Of a DNA stretch of 64,000 bases, positions 11,970 through 22,685 are shown piece by piece. Position 1 is the stretch's first letter. Each line of letters starts with the position of its first letter. Below the pieces are notes generated by a model, which saw nothing but the letters and a program-made list of their open reading frames with translations, was not told the origin of the DNA and did not search any database. A program made the position numbers and the translations under genes. The stretch is from Nepenthes gracilis (taxonomy: Eukaryota > Streptophyta > Magnoliopsida > Caryophyllales > Nepenthaceae). Location: positions 4,424,126 through 4,488,125 of the forward strand of contig BSYO01000036.1 in assembly GCA_033239525.1 (NCBI GenBank). Direction: 5' to 3'.

Positions 11970-13660
11970 ATGGTAAACACCGGGCGCGAGGCAGTGCTCT
12001 CTGGTGGAGACCAACGTCGAGATGGAGTTCCCCCCTAATGGGGAACCAGCGAACAACCAACCGAGGCCAGGGCACCCGCCACCACGGCCGCGGAGTTAGG
12101 CGCCCTGAAGGAGATCCTCCTCGCCGTATGCGCGAACACCGGGACCCCCGTGCCAGGGGCTGCCCCTCTAGCGGCCCAGGCCTCTACTTCCAAGAAAGAA
12201 AGGCGTCGAGAGGCCACTCGCAGGAGGCGAGCCACTCGACTCGACCGCCTTGGCAGCCCAGCCCGCGCCCCGGTGGAAGCGGCCGAACGAGGCGGAAAGC
12301 CGCCTCGCCGATGACGGCGAGGAGAGGACAGCCCGGAAGGACGCTCCCTCCGCAACTCGCGTGGCAACGGAGGAGGCCGGCCGAGGGCTCCAATGGGAGC
12401 GCGCCTCCCATGCAGCCGCCACCCCCGAGCAAGCATGAGCCGACCCCGGGGAACACGGAGCTCCGCGCCGTCCTCAGCGGGGGCTCTACGGATCCTTCGA
12501 TGGAGGAGAAAGTCAAGGTGTTGTAGGACACCCCGCACAAGGAGAAGCCCACGCCCTCCTCCGCCTGTGATCTCCATGGTCGCCCTTCGCCATGGACTGC
12601 GGACACCGCTACCGAGCAAGTTCGGAATGCTTTGGTCATGGAGGGATACTGACGGAAGCAAGGATCCCATGGACCATCTCATTGCTTCTTCCGCACCCAC
12701 CTCACTCTACAAGGGCAAGCGAGGCCACGATGTGTCGAGCTTCCCCGTCACCCTTAGGGGCGACGCGCTACTGCGGTTCCATGGCCTCCCCGAACTCCAT
12801 ATGCTCGTTCGACGAGCTCGCGCAACTTCCAGGCAGTTCGCCTCCGGCGGGGCGGGAGGAGAGGCAACCATGGCACCTAATCGCCTCGCTTGAGGACGGA
12901 TGAAAGCCAGGCAGTTCTGGACCGTTTCATCACCGAGGCGCGGCGAATCCCGCACCTCAAGCTGAAGAAGTGCCTTCGCCACTTTGGCGGCGGGGGATTT
13001 CTTCAAGCACAGTCGCACCAGCGCCCAGACTTTCAGGGAGGCGGAGACCATTCACCGGGCGTATATCACGGCCAAGAGGCCAACGAAGCAAAACGCCCCG
13101 GCGGGCGGATCGGCCGAGGAGACCTCGAGCCTCGGAGGAAGAAAGAGGGACAGCGGCGCCCGGCGCCTTCTGGGGCCGGAGAGCAGACGGCCGGGCCGGG
13201 CCTAAGAAGGATTCTGGCCGAGGCCTCTCGACCCATTGAATGATAGCCGCACAAACATCGATGCGAGATCCAGGATGAAAGATTCTTCAAGTGGCCCAAG
13301 ACACCCGAGGTCAGCGGCGGCGGCAGACAAAATCTTGCCCCACCGCCGTATCAGGGGCACTCAAGCGAGGCTGCCGCACCTGCAGCGGGGAGATTGAAGA
13401 TACGATCCGCGAGGACACTTGAAGAGATTCGTGAAAGGCTCGGGGCAAGAACCCGCCCCTCGACGGAGAACCCGGCCCGAGCCACCAAGAGCCCGCACGG
13501 CGGCAGGCGTAGTCCATGATCTCTTCCGCCCGACACTGCAAACGCTGTGCACGGACCATGGGAAATAGCTTCCCAGAGCAAGCGGGCGAAGTTAGGGGTT
13601 AGAAATGATGTCATTAGCTTTAGCGGAAGACATGGCACATGTAACTTCCCCATGACCCCC
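11970..13660 (+). pseudogene. Tat-1 gag, frameshifted
   Basis: The start ATG at 11970 reads MVNTGREAVL, like the MVNTRAQ start in Tat-3. Recognisable parts in order are: a low-complexity Arg/Pro/Gly-rich N-terminal region; DGSKDPMDH-like sequence near 12650; LDRFITEARRIPHL near 12915-12960; AETIHRAYITAKRP near 13042-13090; and EIRERLGA near 13420. These lie in different frames, so at least four shifts separate them. The shift positions fall mostly in CG runs. Confidence 0.8.
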
Positions 13661-14250
13661 TTGTTGTATCGGCCCTCGTTTCTGCTTGGTGGTGATGAAT
13701 ACCACCAAAGCGGGTCTTCATTGATAATGGAAGCTCACAAAATTTCTTTGTATCTTCTGCGTTCACCAAACAGGACTAAAACGTAGCCAAATGAAGGCAA
13801 AGAAACGGACCATTATACGGCTTGGACAACGAGCTGTTCGGTCTGAGGATTATACATTTGGAAGTCACGATGGGGACTCACCGGCGCTCTGACGCGCGAG
13901 TTGGCGTTCCTCGTCGTCGACCTTCCATGTCTACAATGCCATACTCGGCGAGACCATTCGACGGCCCGGAAGCCGTCACGTCCATCCCGCACCTGAAGGT
14001 GAAATTTCCCACCCCTTGGGGAGTGGGAGAAGTTCTCGGAGACCACGAAATGGGGCGGACATGCTACTTGTCCCAAATCAGTCCTATGACACCATGCGGA
14101 CCGAGTGAAGACCTGGACCTCCGCGGCGAGACGTCGCTCCAACAGCCCAATCGGGAGGGGCGAGGCAATTCCGCTCGATCCCTCCGATCCGAGCAGTGCG
14201 TCAAAGATAGTGGAAATCCCTTCAACCCGGAGATCGCGGCAGACTAATTA
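13661..14250 (+). pseudogene. Tat-1 aspartic protease region
   Basis: The sequence VFIDNGSSQNFF is read from 13714; IDNGSS is the catalytic aspartate motif (D codon at 13723) of a retroviral-type protease. It is followed by the linker found in Tat elements: a PYSARPF-like run (YNAIFGRPF in related copies), then a VTSIPHLKVKFPTP run at 13972-14020, and a further run to 14247. The catalytic motif and the linker are in different frames. The protease releases Gag and Pol proteins from the polyprotein. Confidence 0.75.
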
Positions 14251-15560
14251 CCTTCCTACGGACCAACTCCGATGTGTTTGCATGGGGCTCGTGACATGCG
14301 GGGATATCGGCCAAGTCATAGTCCACAAAGCCGGGCCTTGACGCGAGCCGAAAACCCGTCCCGTGACGGAGGAACCACTCTGTCCCGAGAAGTTGGTCGC
14401 CATCGGGGAAGAGGTGAAGAGGCTCTTGGACGCGGATTTATCGAGAGAAGTCGAGACCCGGAGTAGCTCCCAACGTCGTCTTTGGTAAAAAAAAGATGGC
14501 AAGTGGCGGATGTGTGTCGACTTCAGCGTGAATAAGGCGCCCCAAAGATAGCTTTCCGCTCCCGAAGATTGACCAACTCGTGGACTCCACGTCCCGGCCG
14601 AATTGTTGAGCTTCATGGGCCGTACTTGGGATACAACCCGATCCTGGGATGGACCCAGGAGGACGAGGAGCACACCTCGTTCATGACAGGACAAGGGACG
14701 TATTGCTAAAAAAATGATGCCCTTTGGTCTCAAGAATGCGGGTGCAACGTATCAGCGCCTCGTAAATAAGATGTTCGCAGCTCAAATCGGACGGAATGTG
14801 GAGGTGTACGTCGACGATATGCTCGTAAAAAGCAAGGTCGCAAGCCGCCACGTCGACGACACGGACGAGACCTTCCAGATCCTTTGATAAAGATGGGATG
14901 AAGCTTAACCCCGCCTAAATGCGCGTTGGGGTAACCTCTTTGGAAAATTCTTAGGCTTCATCATTGTATCAGTAGCGGGATAGAAGCCAATCAGGAGAAG
15001 ATTAAGGCAATACTCGATTTGAACCCTCCTTTTGATGAAAAGAAGTCCAGAAGTCGGCTGGGCGGATAGCCGTCCTCTCACGGTTCTTAGCCAAATCATT
15101 GAGAAATACTTGCATTTCTTCAAGGCGCTAAGGGGCACCAAGTCACACGAGTTCAAATGGAGTGAAGAATGCGCGAAGCATTCGAGGCCGAAGACTTATC
15201 TTTCCAGTAGCGCGCGCTCCCGAGCTCACCGCGCGAAGGAGAAGATCTCTACCTCTACAGCAACGTCGCTTAGCCCTCGGCTCCGTGTTAGTGGCGGAAC
15301 ATGAAGGCAAGCAACAGCCGGTGTACTACGTGAGCCGGGTGCGTGACGGAGGTAGAAACCCGTTATCCTGTTGAAAGATGGCGCGCACTTGTCATGCGGC
15401 GCGGAAGCTACGACCCTACTTCCGGTCACATCGGATAAATGCGTGCTCACTGGACCCGGCCGTTGAGGGCGATTTTGCGAAGCTTGAGCGAGGCGTCCAG
15501 GCCGGTGGTCAAGTGGTGTCGAGCTCGGGGAGTTCGACCTGGAGTTCCGCGGCCCGGCCG
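14251..15560 (+). pseudogene. Tat-1 reverse transcriptase and first RNase H
   Basis: RT motifs in order are KWRMCVDF near 14492-14525, MPFGLKNAGATYQRLVNKMF from 14718, and EVYVDDMLVKSK near 14800-14840. The YVDD catalytic pair is therefore intact. The connection region (YLHFFKALRGTKSHEFKW) is at 15106-15160, and RNase H follows to about 15560 (VLVAEHEGKQQPVYYVS near 15280-15330). Many small indels break the frame. RT copies the element RNA into DNA, and RNase H removes the RNA strand. Confidence 0.82.
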
Positions 15561-16100
15561 TGTGAAAGGCAGGCCTGGCGGACTTCATTATCGAAAGCGG
15601 CAAGCGCGCGAGCAAGCGAGAGGACAACAACGCGGAGAAGAAGACGGACGGAGATCTCGCCGTATGGACTCTCAGCGTGGGCGGATCGTCAACCCGAGGC
15701 GACGTGGGCAGTGTTGTGCTAAGGACCCGAAGGCATGGAGATCACATACTCCGTTACACGGCCTTCCCGGCCACGAGCAGCGTTAGAATATGAAGCCCTC
15801 CTCGCGGGCTGCGGCGGCAGGGAGTGTTCGCGCGGTCGCTGGTCGTGCGTAGTGATTCCGAGCTCGTGGTGACCGGGTGAGGAACTTGAGCCGCGAACCT
15901 GACTAGTGAGTACAGGGCGAGTAAGAACCACGATCCCCGAGTTCGGTCGGTCGAGATCGAGCATATCCCGAGATCGAGATAACGACGTCTTTGGCCAGGT
16001 GGCCGGACGCGGCGCCAAAACCCCGGAGCAAGACGCGAGGAGCCGGGGAAGTCTAAACGCACCCGACATCGGCCTTGGGGACAAAGAAGTAATGCGGATC
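15561..16100 (+). pseudogene. Tat-1 second (archaeal-like) RNase H domain
   Basis: After the first RNase H comes a block matching the extra RNase H that marks the plant Tat lineage: LAVWTLSVGGSSTRGD near 15655-15700 (usually V-DGSS, here V-GGSS, so the first acidic residue is changed), then VVLRT, then downstream runs near 15840-15960. The better preserved equivalent is in Tat-3 at 59366-59698 (minus). The extra domain is established for Tat elements; assigning it here is by similarity to Tat-3. Confidence 0.7.
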
Positions 16101-17322
16101 GACACGGGAGATAATTGGATGACGCCGTACATACGGTTCTTGTCGGAGGAACCTTACGAGAAAGACGCCAACGATGCCAAGCGGTCAAGAAAGCGGCGGG
16201 GATGGTACGATTCGAGCGGAAGGTCATGCAAGGCGGGGTACCTCGGCTCCCCTCCCGAAATGTCTTACCCCGAGAGGAGGCCGACTACGCGTTGGCGAAG
16301 TACACTTGGGTCATGCGGATCACACATTGGCGGAAAAAATCTAGCATTCAACGTCATGCGGCAAGGCTTCTTGGCCCACCATGGCGAGACGCTATGGAGT
16401 TCGTCGCAAGTGTGAAAGTTGCAGTCCACGGCAACATGACACACCAACCCGCTGCAGAGCTACACTATCTCCGATCCCCATGGCCGTTCGCGCAATGGGG
16501 CTCGACATACTTGGTCCACTTCAATGGCGGCGGACAGAGAAAATTTCTGATCGTCGGTATCGACTATTTTACGAAATGGGTGGAAGCTGCCCCTCTCGCT
16601 AAGATCACTGAGCACAATGCGACGGAGTTCCTCCGCCAAGGCATTGTTTGCCGCTTTGGGATCCCTGAGGTTGTGGTGACTGACAACGGGACCCAATTCA
16701 CTGGAAAACGCTTCACAAAATACTGCCGCAACCTCCGCATCAAGCTGGTGCACACATCCGTGGCGCACCCGCAGTCCAACGGGCAGGTCGAAGTTACCAA
16801 CCGCACGTTGCTGCATGGGATAAAGACCCGATCGGAAGGCGAGGGGCTCGGGTGGAGGAGCTACCATCGGTGCTATGGTCGTACGAGCGACTCACGAGGG
16901 AATCAACAAGGAGACGCCTTTCGGCCTGCGCCGGAGTTGAGGCGGTGGTTCCGTAGAAGTGGGAATGCAAGCTGCGAGTCGAACACTTCGACCCGACTAC
17001 AAACGCGCGAAGCTCGGGGAAAGTCTGGACTTGCTCTCGGAAGTTCGGGGCGCGCGCGGATCCGAACCGCCGCCTACCGGCAGCCGAGTCGCGCGGTACA
17101 ACAAGCAAGGTGAAATCACGCCCGCTAGAAGTTGGAGATCTGGTCCTCCGGAGCGTAGAGGCGTGGGAAAGACCGCGAACAGAACAAACTCTCCCCGGGA
17201 TGGGAGAGGCCGTTCTTCGTCTCCATGATCCTCGGAGCGGAGCGTACAAGCTACGCGCCCAGAGCAGCAAACTTGTCCCACGGACATGGAATGCCGCCAA
17301 CTTAAGGAAATATTATCAATAA
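16101..17322 (+). pseudogene. Tat-1 integrase and pol C-terminus
   Basis: The best preserved gene in Tat-1 is an open frame from 16115 to 17113 that covers most of the integrase. The catalytic core is visible as VGIDYFTKWVEA (first Asp), VVVTDNGTQFTGKRF (second Asp), and VAHPQSNGQVEVTNRTL (Glu). The upstream zinc-binding part survives in pieces (ALAKYTWVMR..HWRKK). The last part of pol is in another frame, 17110-17322, ending LVPRTWNAANLRKYYQ and stop. All three Tat copies end with this type of sequence. Integrase inserts the cDNA into the host chromosome. Confidence 0.88.
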
Positions 17323-18305
17323 TGCAACGGCGATCCAGGTAAGTCGCACGCGCATACATCATGATGAGTGCTTGAGCATGTTTCCTGTCTTTTGGTTAAC
17401 ATTATCACTCTTATTGTCATATTGCATATTCATTCGTGTGAGTTGATGGCATGCATTGCATAATCAAATCAAACGACCTAGACTGCCCCTAAGTCGGGAG
17501 GACAAGCGTCCGTCCGTAAAACCAGTCCTTGGCTCAGTGCCAGGCGGTCGAGAGTGAGGCGTCACGGGACTCGTCCTCACGCTAGATGGCACTGGGACGG
17601 CTCTACTCACCATGGCTTAGCGTCCAGGCCCGGCGGCCACCCGGAGACTCTGCCCGTGCTAGTCGGCCGGAGGCGTCAGTGTGGTGAGACACCGAGATCA
17701 GGCGATCCATTCCAAAGGCTACGCCTGACCGTGCGGTCGAGACCCATAGGCACAGGGGTTCTTGGAGTCCCCACTCTACGGCCAACAAAACCTTAGGGGG
17801 CGTGCGGCGACCTTCTTGCATGAAGAGAGCACCAGTGAGGTCTACAATGGTCGTGGGCTAGGACCTCAACTTGGTGTTCATAACGCTTTGGCGGAGCGAC
17901 ACACCTCCTTGATTATACGCGGCCGAGGCCTAGACCCCGGAGTCCGTTAACGCGGCGACCACTGCGCTAGCCTCGCGGAGGCTCGGGGGCTTGGCGACGA
18001 CATCCGCTTTACCGGATCGAGCTCCCAAACGCGTGAGCTGTGACGACATCCTCTTACGAAGGACGAGGCACCACGCAAGAAGGCGCTGTATAGGGCCTTA
18101 ATCAAAAACGGCTCCAAAGGGCCCAATACTCAAACGCGAAGCATGATCCAACAAGTAAAGCGAAGCAAAAGGCGAACAATTTGTATGATAAGGGAAGCAT
18201 GGACGCAAAGCGCAAGCAAAAGCTTCTCATTTATACAGACATTATACAAGCGACAAGCATGATACAACAACAAAAACCGAACTCGAAACTTAACGGCATG
18301 AGAAG
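17323..18305 (+). other. Tat-1 spacer between pol stop and the antisense gene
   Basis: This is noncoding spacer. It holds the conserved 29-nt motif (17469-17497), followed by more than 50 bp shared with Tat-2 on its opposite strand (around 30460-30510). The rest is GC-rich and matches Tat-2 piecewise. The right end (about 18180-18300) should be the 3' UTR of antisense gene B; on the minus strand it has AAATGAGAAGC near 18220, shared with Tat-2 near 29750. Confidence 0.6.
17469..17497 (+). promoter_or_regulatory. Conserved 29-nt noncoding motif after pol (Tat-1 copy)
   Basis: The core ACCTAGACTGCCCCTAAGTC starts 147 nt after the pol stop. The same 29 nt occur on the minus strand at 30536-30508 (Tat-2, identical) and 57857-57829 (Tat-3, 23 of 29). 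Its role is unknown. Confidence 0.75.
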
Positions 18306-20370
18306 CTAATCGGCCAGGACTCGACGGCCCGCTTCCTCGGGGAGCGTCAGCGCGACGCTTCTCCTACCCGGCGTTTCACGGATGAGGACGCCGGGCCGGG
18401 GCGTGAGGAGCCGCCCGAGGGAGGCGATCTGCGGCACAAGCGGATGCCGTCCCAAAAGCGAGTGTCCATCGCCACCGCCACTCGAAGGAGAATCTTTGCC
18501 CAACCGCGTCCACAACTAGTCCAGCCGATCCTTTCCTCCTTGGCCAGAAAGGAGGCCCTCTAGCTTGACTCTCCGCCGCAGCTGCCCGACCTCCTCTCGT
18601 AAGGGATGTGATCTGAGCGGACCGCGCCGCGGGACGAGATGATGCCGTCGATGATGGTCCGCTGAAGGCTTCCGCGAAAAGAGCCAGGCCACGCACCTCG
18701 GGGACCGTATCGCTCAAGCACTGTGCGGTGGAAAAGTTAAAAGTATGACCAAGATGAGCGGCAAAGAAAGAAGTCAGAAGGAAACAACCGTACGGAAAGG
18801 CTGTTATTCGGCAGAAGAGCGAAACCGCCGGAAAAGGCCTCTCTCTCGGGGCTCACCCTCCTCGGCGCATGGGGAGGGCCGGTTTGGAAGGCTGGCCGCC
18901 GGAGGCGCTTCGCGAGCTCTGCCGCGAGGGCGTCGGCCGCCCCTTCCATGTCGAACCACATCGGCCCGGGCAGCGTCGCCCGCCGCCATTTGAGCATGCG
19001 ACCCGTGTAGGCTCATCCAAAGGGGCCACTCTGGGGCTCCGTCTCTCGGCTTGCGTGAGGAGGGAGACTGGAAGGACTGCGGCCGCGGGGAACACTCGGG
19101 GGCTCTGCCCACGAGTGCGACCGGCTTCCCCTTCGTCGGCTTTTAGGAACAGCGGCGAGAGCATCCCAGCCTACGAGAATACCACGGGATCCGGGAGGCC
19201 CGTACGCAGAGACGGGCTCGACAAGAATAGCCGGCAACGATGCGAGGCCCCCGGCCTCCGGCGCCGGCTCGAGTCTCAAACCGATGGCCTCTCGGGGCTA
19301 TCGAACAACAGCGTCCCCCGACGCCTCGGCCGATACACCCGGCGGGAGGTCCCGGTGGTAGAGACTCGGCCTGCCGACTTCGTGAGCGGATGGCTCGCGA
19401 TCGAAGTCGGCGAAGGTCAGGCGATTTCCCTTTGGCGGCGCGCCTGGCGAGATCTCGTCGGAGAGCCGAACTTCCGCGAGGAAGAACCGACGACTCGCCT
19501 TCTCGACCTCCTTCGGGGAGGCGCTTCTGCTTCCCTCAACCTTTTGAGGGCTGCCGCGTCCTCATCATTGCTCGAAGAACGCAGCAGAGAACAACTCTCC
19601 TCCGCAGCATCGCCGGGCTGCGGATGAGTCTCCATATCTCCAGGACCTCCCTGGACTGGCCCAGCCGCCGCCCAGCCAGCGGGAGGTCCCCATCTGGCAA
19701 TCTCAAACGTGATAGGGGAAAGGTAGTGGCCCCGTTTTTTAAAGTTCTTCTCCTCAGACTGAACGGCGGAGATCAGCTTCGAGGATTCAGCGATGTCCTC
19801 ATCAGTAGGCTTGTTCCGGAAGAACTCCGAGATCGGGCCCCACCCTCTCGGAAGCTCATACTCGAAAGGCGTCTGGAGGAAGAAGAAGCGCTCCTTCCAG
19901 CCCTTAACGGAATCGGGATTTGTGCCACGCAAGTTGAATCCTTACAGGGGGTGAGCGATATCAATCCTCGACTCCGAGGCCCGAAAAATTACCCTGGCCG
20001 CCTTCGCGTCAAAGTCGCACTGGTGCATGATGGCGAAGACGCACAGAGACACCAGGTAGCGTAAGGCGTTAGGGTGAAGCCTGGCCATGGGAACTCCCAG
20101 TGCATCGACTATTGCATGCAGCAAGCAGTGCAATGAAATACGAAGTCCTCCCTTCAGATGGTACTCATAAACTGTTATAAAACCCTCTGGAGGGGCGTCG
20201 GCTCTATCTTGAGGACCAGGAGCAAGGGAAATCAGCTCGCCGGGAATCGCATAGTCTACCCTAAGGGAGGCAATATACGCCTCAGTCAAAATCGATCTGG
20301 TGTTCCGAACACCATGGCGTACAGCTCTGCGGACACGGGAAGAAGAAGGGCCTTCTGTTTTCGCTGCCAT
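18306..20370 (-). pseudogene. Tat-1 antisense gene B: Transposase_28 / 'putative gypsy type transposon' protein
   Basis: This gene runs opposite to gag-pol, between pol and the 3' LTR. The ATG at 20370 starts MAAKTEGPSSS. The first 142 codons contain DYAIPGELISL, GFITVYEYHLKGGLR and ALGVPMARLHPNALRYL, the pattern of the plant Transposase_28 family. A second frame (19932-19417) continues with GWKERFFFLQTPFEYELP. The C-terminal part (to 18306) is Glu/Arg-rich and coiled-coil-like. A probable intron lies near 18817-18723 (GTACGG donor, CACAG acceptor), matching one in Tat-2. Antisense genes in this place are known from Tat elements such as maize Grande; their function is not established. Confidence 0.8.
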
Positions 20371-20440
20371 TTGTTTTTAAGAACTTCGAGAATGAAGGTA
20401 GAAGAAGTCAGCGGAAGGAAAGAAACGATTGGCGTCTGGG

Positions 20441-20449
20441 TTTAAATAG
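20441..20449 (-). promoter_or_regulatory. TATA-like box of Tat-1 antisense gene B
   Basis: On the minus strand this reads CTATTTAAA, about 75 nt before the ATG at 20370. Tat-2 has TGTCTATTTAAACC at the same distance from its gene B start, and the word in Tat-1 is TGTCTATTTAAACC as well. Conservation of the word and the spacing supports a core promoter. Confidence 0.65.
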
Positions 20450-20662
20450 ACAACACGAACAAAGAGGCGGAAATCTGGTGCCACCGCCAACGGAGGTTGA
20501 GGCACGTGGCGGCATCGACACCACCGAGAACTCCAATCGAGTGCCATGATGGCTAGGCGACAAGGCTAGTGACGCGTCCCCTTCGGGGGATCGGCTAGCA
20601 CCCCGCGTTAGCGCCGCGTATTAAATGCGGGCTCACGATAGCGAGCCCCAATTGGCGTGCGC

Positions 20663-20687
20663 AAAAAAAAAAAAAAAAAAAAAAAAA
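20663..20687 (+). repeat. A25 homopolymer inside Tat-1
   Basis: Twenty-five consecutive A on the plus strand (T25 in the antisense genes' direction), between antisense units A and B. Tat-2 has a shorter T-rich run at the equivalent place (about 27505-27525, plus strand). Confidence 0.9.
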
Positions 20688-21019
20688 GAGAGAAGAGAAA
20701 AAGCGGCCCGAGGAACAAAAAATCCGGCGCGGGAGAAACAATCTGGCGAGTTCTCATTACGACTAAATATTTCATTTACAACGCTAACAGGAAAAGAAGT
20801 GCTCCACAGCATCAAAGCGATTCTGGAACCGAGAGGCCAGCGTAAGAAATTTTAGGCGCGATAATCCACCAACCTGACCACGAGATCGGATACGCAAGTT
20901 GCGAGGATCTAGGACACTGCGCGGAAGTTTGGATCCTCCAAGCAAGGCCAGCCTACGGTATACCGGGCGGCGTCCGCAGGTGGCTGTCCCCCGGATCGGA
21001 TTCGGTCCTTAGTTATGAA

Positions 21020-21381
21020 GTCTCGACCCTAACTCGACCGCAACTCTCGGCGACCTCGCCTTCATGCCGCTTCTTAAGCCGCTCGAGCTCCGCTTCAAGG
21101 GCCAAAATGCGGGCTGCGCCCCCACATTAGCTTCCGCTAGACGGCGGCCCGAGCCTCGAGACTCGGCCGGGCGCCCTCAGTGTGCAACACGGGCCCTAAG
21201 CGCTCCACTCTTCGCGGCGGGACCATTGCGAACCGTGGAGGTGTCCTCGACTCGAGAAGGGCCGGCAACCGTGGCCTCGAGAAGGCGCTTCCTAAGACGC
21301 CCCGATCCCGAAGAGCGGGGCCGTGAGAGCGGATTCGGACTCGTGAGAAGAATATTTACGAGTCACTGGAAAGTCCGCCAT
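21020..21381 (-). pseudogene. Tat-1 antisense unit A: small coiled-coil protein
   Basis: The ATG at 21381 is followed by a Ser/Glu-rich start and a stretch matching Tat-2 (EATVVGPSRS there, ATVAGPSRV-like here). Near 21090-21050 it encodes RILALEAELERLKKRHEGEV, a heptad-like coiled coil that matches RILALEGEMERLQQQHEAEV in Tat-2. The frame is broken in the middle. A TATA-like TTTAAATAAG lies about 90 nt upstream at 21470-21479. I do not recognise the protein family. Confidence 0.55.
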
Positions 21382-21469
21382 TTGATTTCACAACAGGAGA
21401 TCGAGCGCAAAAGGTCAAGACAACCAGAGGACGAGCAAAGTACAAGGAAGGGCCAAAAGTCGGAAAACG

Positions 21470-21479
21470 TTTAAATAAG
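21470..21479 (-). promoter_or_regulatory. TATA-like box of Tat-1 antisense unit A
   Basis: On the minus strand this is CTTATTTAAA, about 90 nt before the ATG at 21381. Tat-2 has CCTATTTAAATA about 97 nt before its unit A start. Confidence 0.55.
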
Positions 21480-21779
21480 CAAGTTTTCTCGAAGAGGCGG
21501 CGAATCCAAAAATCGAACGCATTTAAAGCGGGGCAAATGAAGGCTTTGCCGTGTGGAAAGTTCTGGCTTCACGCTCCCGGATGAAATGAAGTCTCAATGG
21601 CTGGCAGGCATTAAATGCGCCAGCCGTCTCAAGGGACATGACGGTTGGCAGAGACCCCACGGGCTCCTGGGAATGACACGTGGACCCTCAGGGCAATATG
21701 CCCGGGAAATGGAAAAACGCATTCACAAAGGCAAGACAAAAGTTGAAGACAAAATGGACTACTTCTGTTATTAACAAAT

Positions 21780-22356
21780 GCTTCCTTACAAAGTACAAGA
21801 TCTACAACCATGGAGCTACGGAAAAAATAAAAGAAGGCTGCGGAACGAAGCCTGGTATGCCCCCGTACCTCGCCCCAGGTGAGCCCGTGACGGAGGCTGA
21901 AAGCTTGATTGAAGTTTTGCCCGCGGCCCAGGCGAGAAGTAAGGAGCAGCCCCGGTGGAAGTCTCCAAGACTAATCCACCACCATCCAGAAGCACTGAAG
22001 CCGGGCACTCGGGAAAGTCCGATGTCAAGCCCGGCTTCCCGGAGGGATACTTACCTCGCACCCCTTCTATGGCTGGTCGCACCTGCCAGGCGCACGGAGA
22101 CTTCTCCTCGAAAGCCGTCGAAGCGGAGAAGATACTCGGAGGAAGTCAAAGAATCCCGCTTGACCCCAAGCCACAACCAAGAAGGAGGCGCACGACGATG
22201 GCAGCAGAATGGGCAAGCCACTCACGTTTTGCGGAGAAAGCAAGCCATGAGGCTTGGATTATGACAGTGAATACCAAGAGCTCCGAGCATGCGGCTGATC
22301 CACCCAATTCCCTCTCGAGGACCCGCCAAGGGAGGGCAAAACCCAGATCCTCTCAT
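21780..22356 (-). pseudogene. Tat-1 antisense unit C: unidentified small gene-like unit
   Basis: The ATG at 22356 reads MRGSGFCPPLAGPREGIGW, matching MRRFWLFPPLAGSREGVGW in Tat-2 at 25835. Beyond about 30 codons the two copies diverge by shifts. The unit's 3' side (about 21815-21775) shares with Tat-2 a run reading GGTTGTAGATCTTGTACTTT on the minus strand, followed by an AT-rich UTR-like stretch. A TATA-like box lies about 55 nt upstream. Whether a protein is made is unknown; the conserved start and spacing are what I can see. Confidence 0.45.
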
Positions 22357-22404
22357 CGTCTCCACGGAGGTCTAAGGCACGAGTCCAACCGTTTGGGCAC
22401 CCGG

Positions 22405-22414
22405 CTATTTATAG
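22405..22414 (-). promoter_or_regulatory. TATA-like box of Tat-1 antisense unit C
   Basis: On the minus strand this reads CTATAAATAG, a near-consensus plant TATA box, about 50-58 nt before the ATG at 22356. Tat-2 has CATAAATAG at the matching place (25775-25783). Confidence 0.6.
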
Positions 22415-22672
22415 GCAAGACACGGGCTGCCCTCTCACCCAATATGACATGGCCCGAAGAAACGTCTTTTAGGCGATGGCGGCGCGACCACGGTCGAGGC
22501 AACCCAAGGCGCGCGAATCTCGCCGGGCGGGTGCCAGGGAAGGCCGGACTGAAAAGCCGCTTTGGCACGGGAAAGGCGCGAATCGGGAAGACGACAAAAG
22601 TGGCGCGGCACGAGGAAGGCGAGACCGTGGAAATGGGCCCAATGGACATGCGGGCCCGACCAGCCGGCCCGG

Positions 22673-22685
22673 GCATGGGGGCTAG
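22673..22685 (+). promoter_or_regulatory. Polypurine-tract region of Tat-1
   Basis: GCATGGGGGCTAG directly precedes the 3' LTR. Tat-2 has GCATGGGGGCTGAG in the same position (25507-25494, minus). This is the expected site for plus-strand DNA priming, although the G run is interrupted. Confidence 0.65.

Noticed and set aside
11580..12903. Several overlapping open frames of 100-250 codons on both strands in the Tat-1 LTR and gag region
   Set aside because: GC-rich DNA is poor in stop codons, so long frames arise by chance. Only the pieces matching gag motifs on the plus strand are kept.
17521..18060. Possible direct repeat or structured RNA in the Tat-1 spacer
   Set aside because: Short GGC/GCC-rich words recur, but I could not define a unit or a consistent stem. 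Beyond the 29-nt motif and the shared 50 bp, I do not claim structure.
18804..19627. Long plus-strand open frames (up to 274 codons) in the Tat-1 tail
   Set aside because: They lie opposite the antisense gene B, which has recognisable domain content and matches the Tat-2 copy. The plus-strand frames are shadows without a match.
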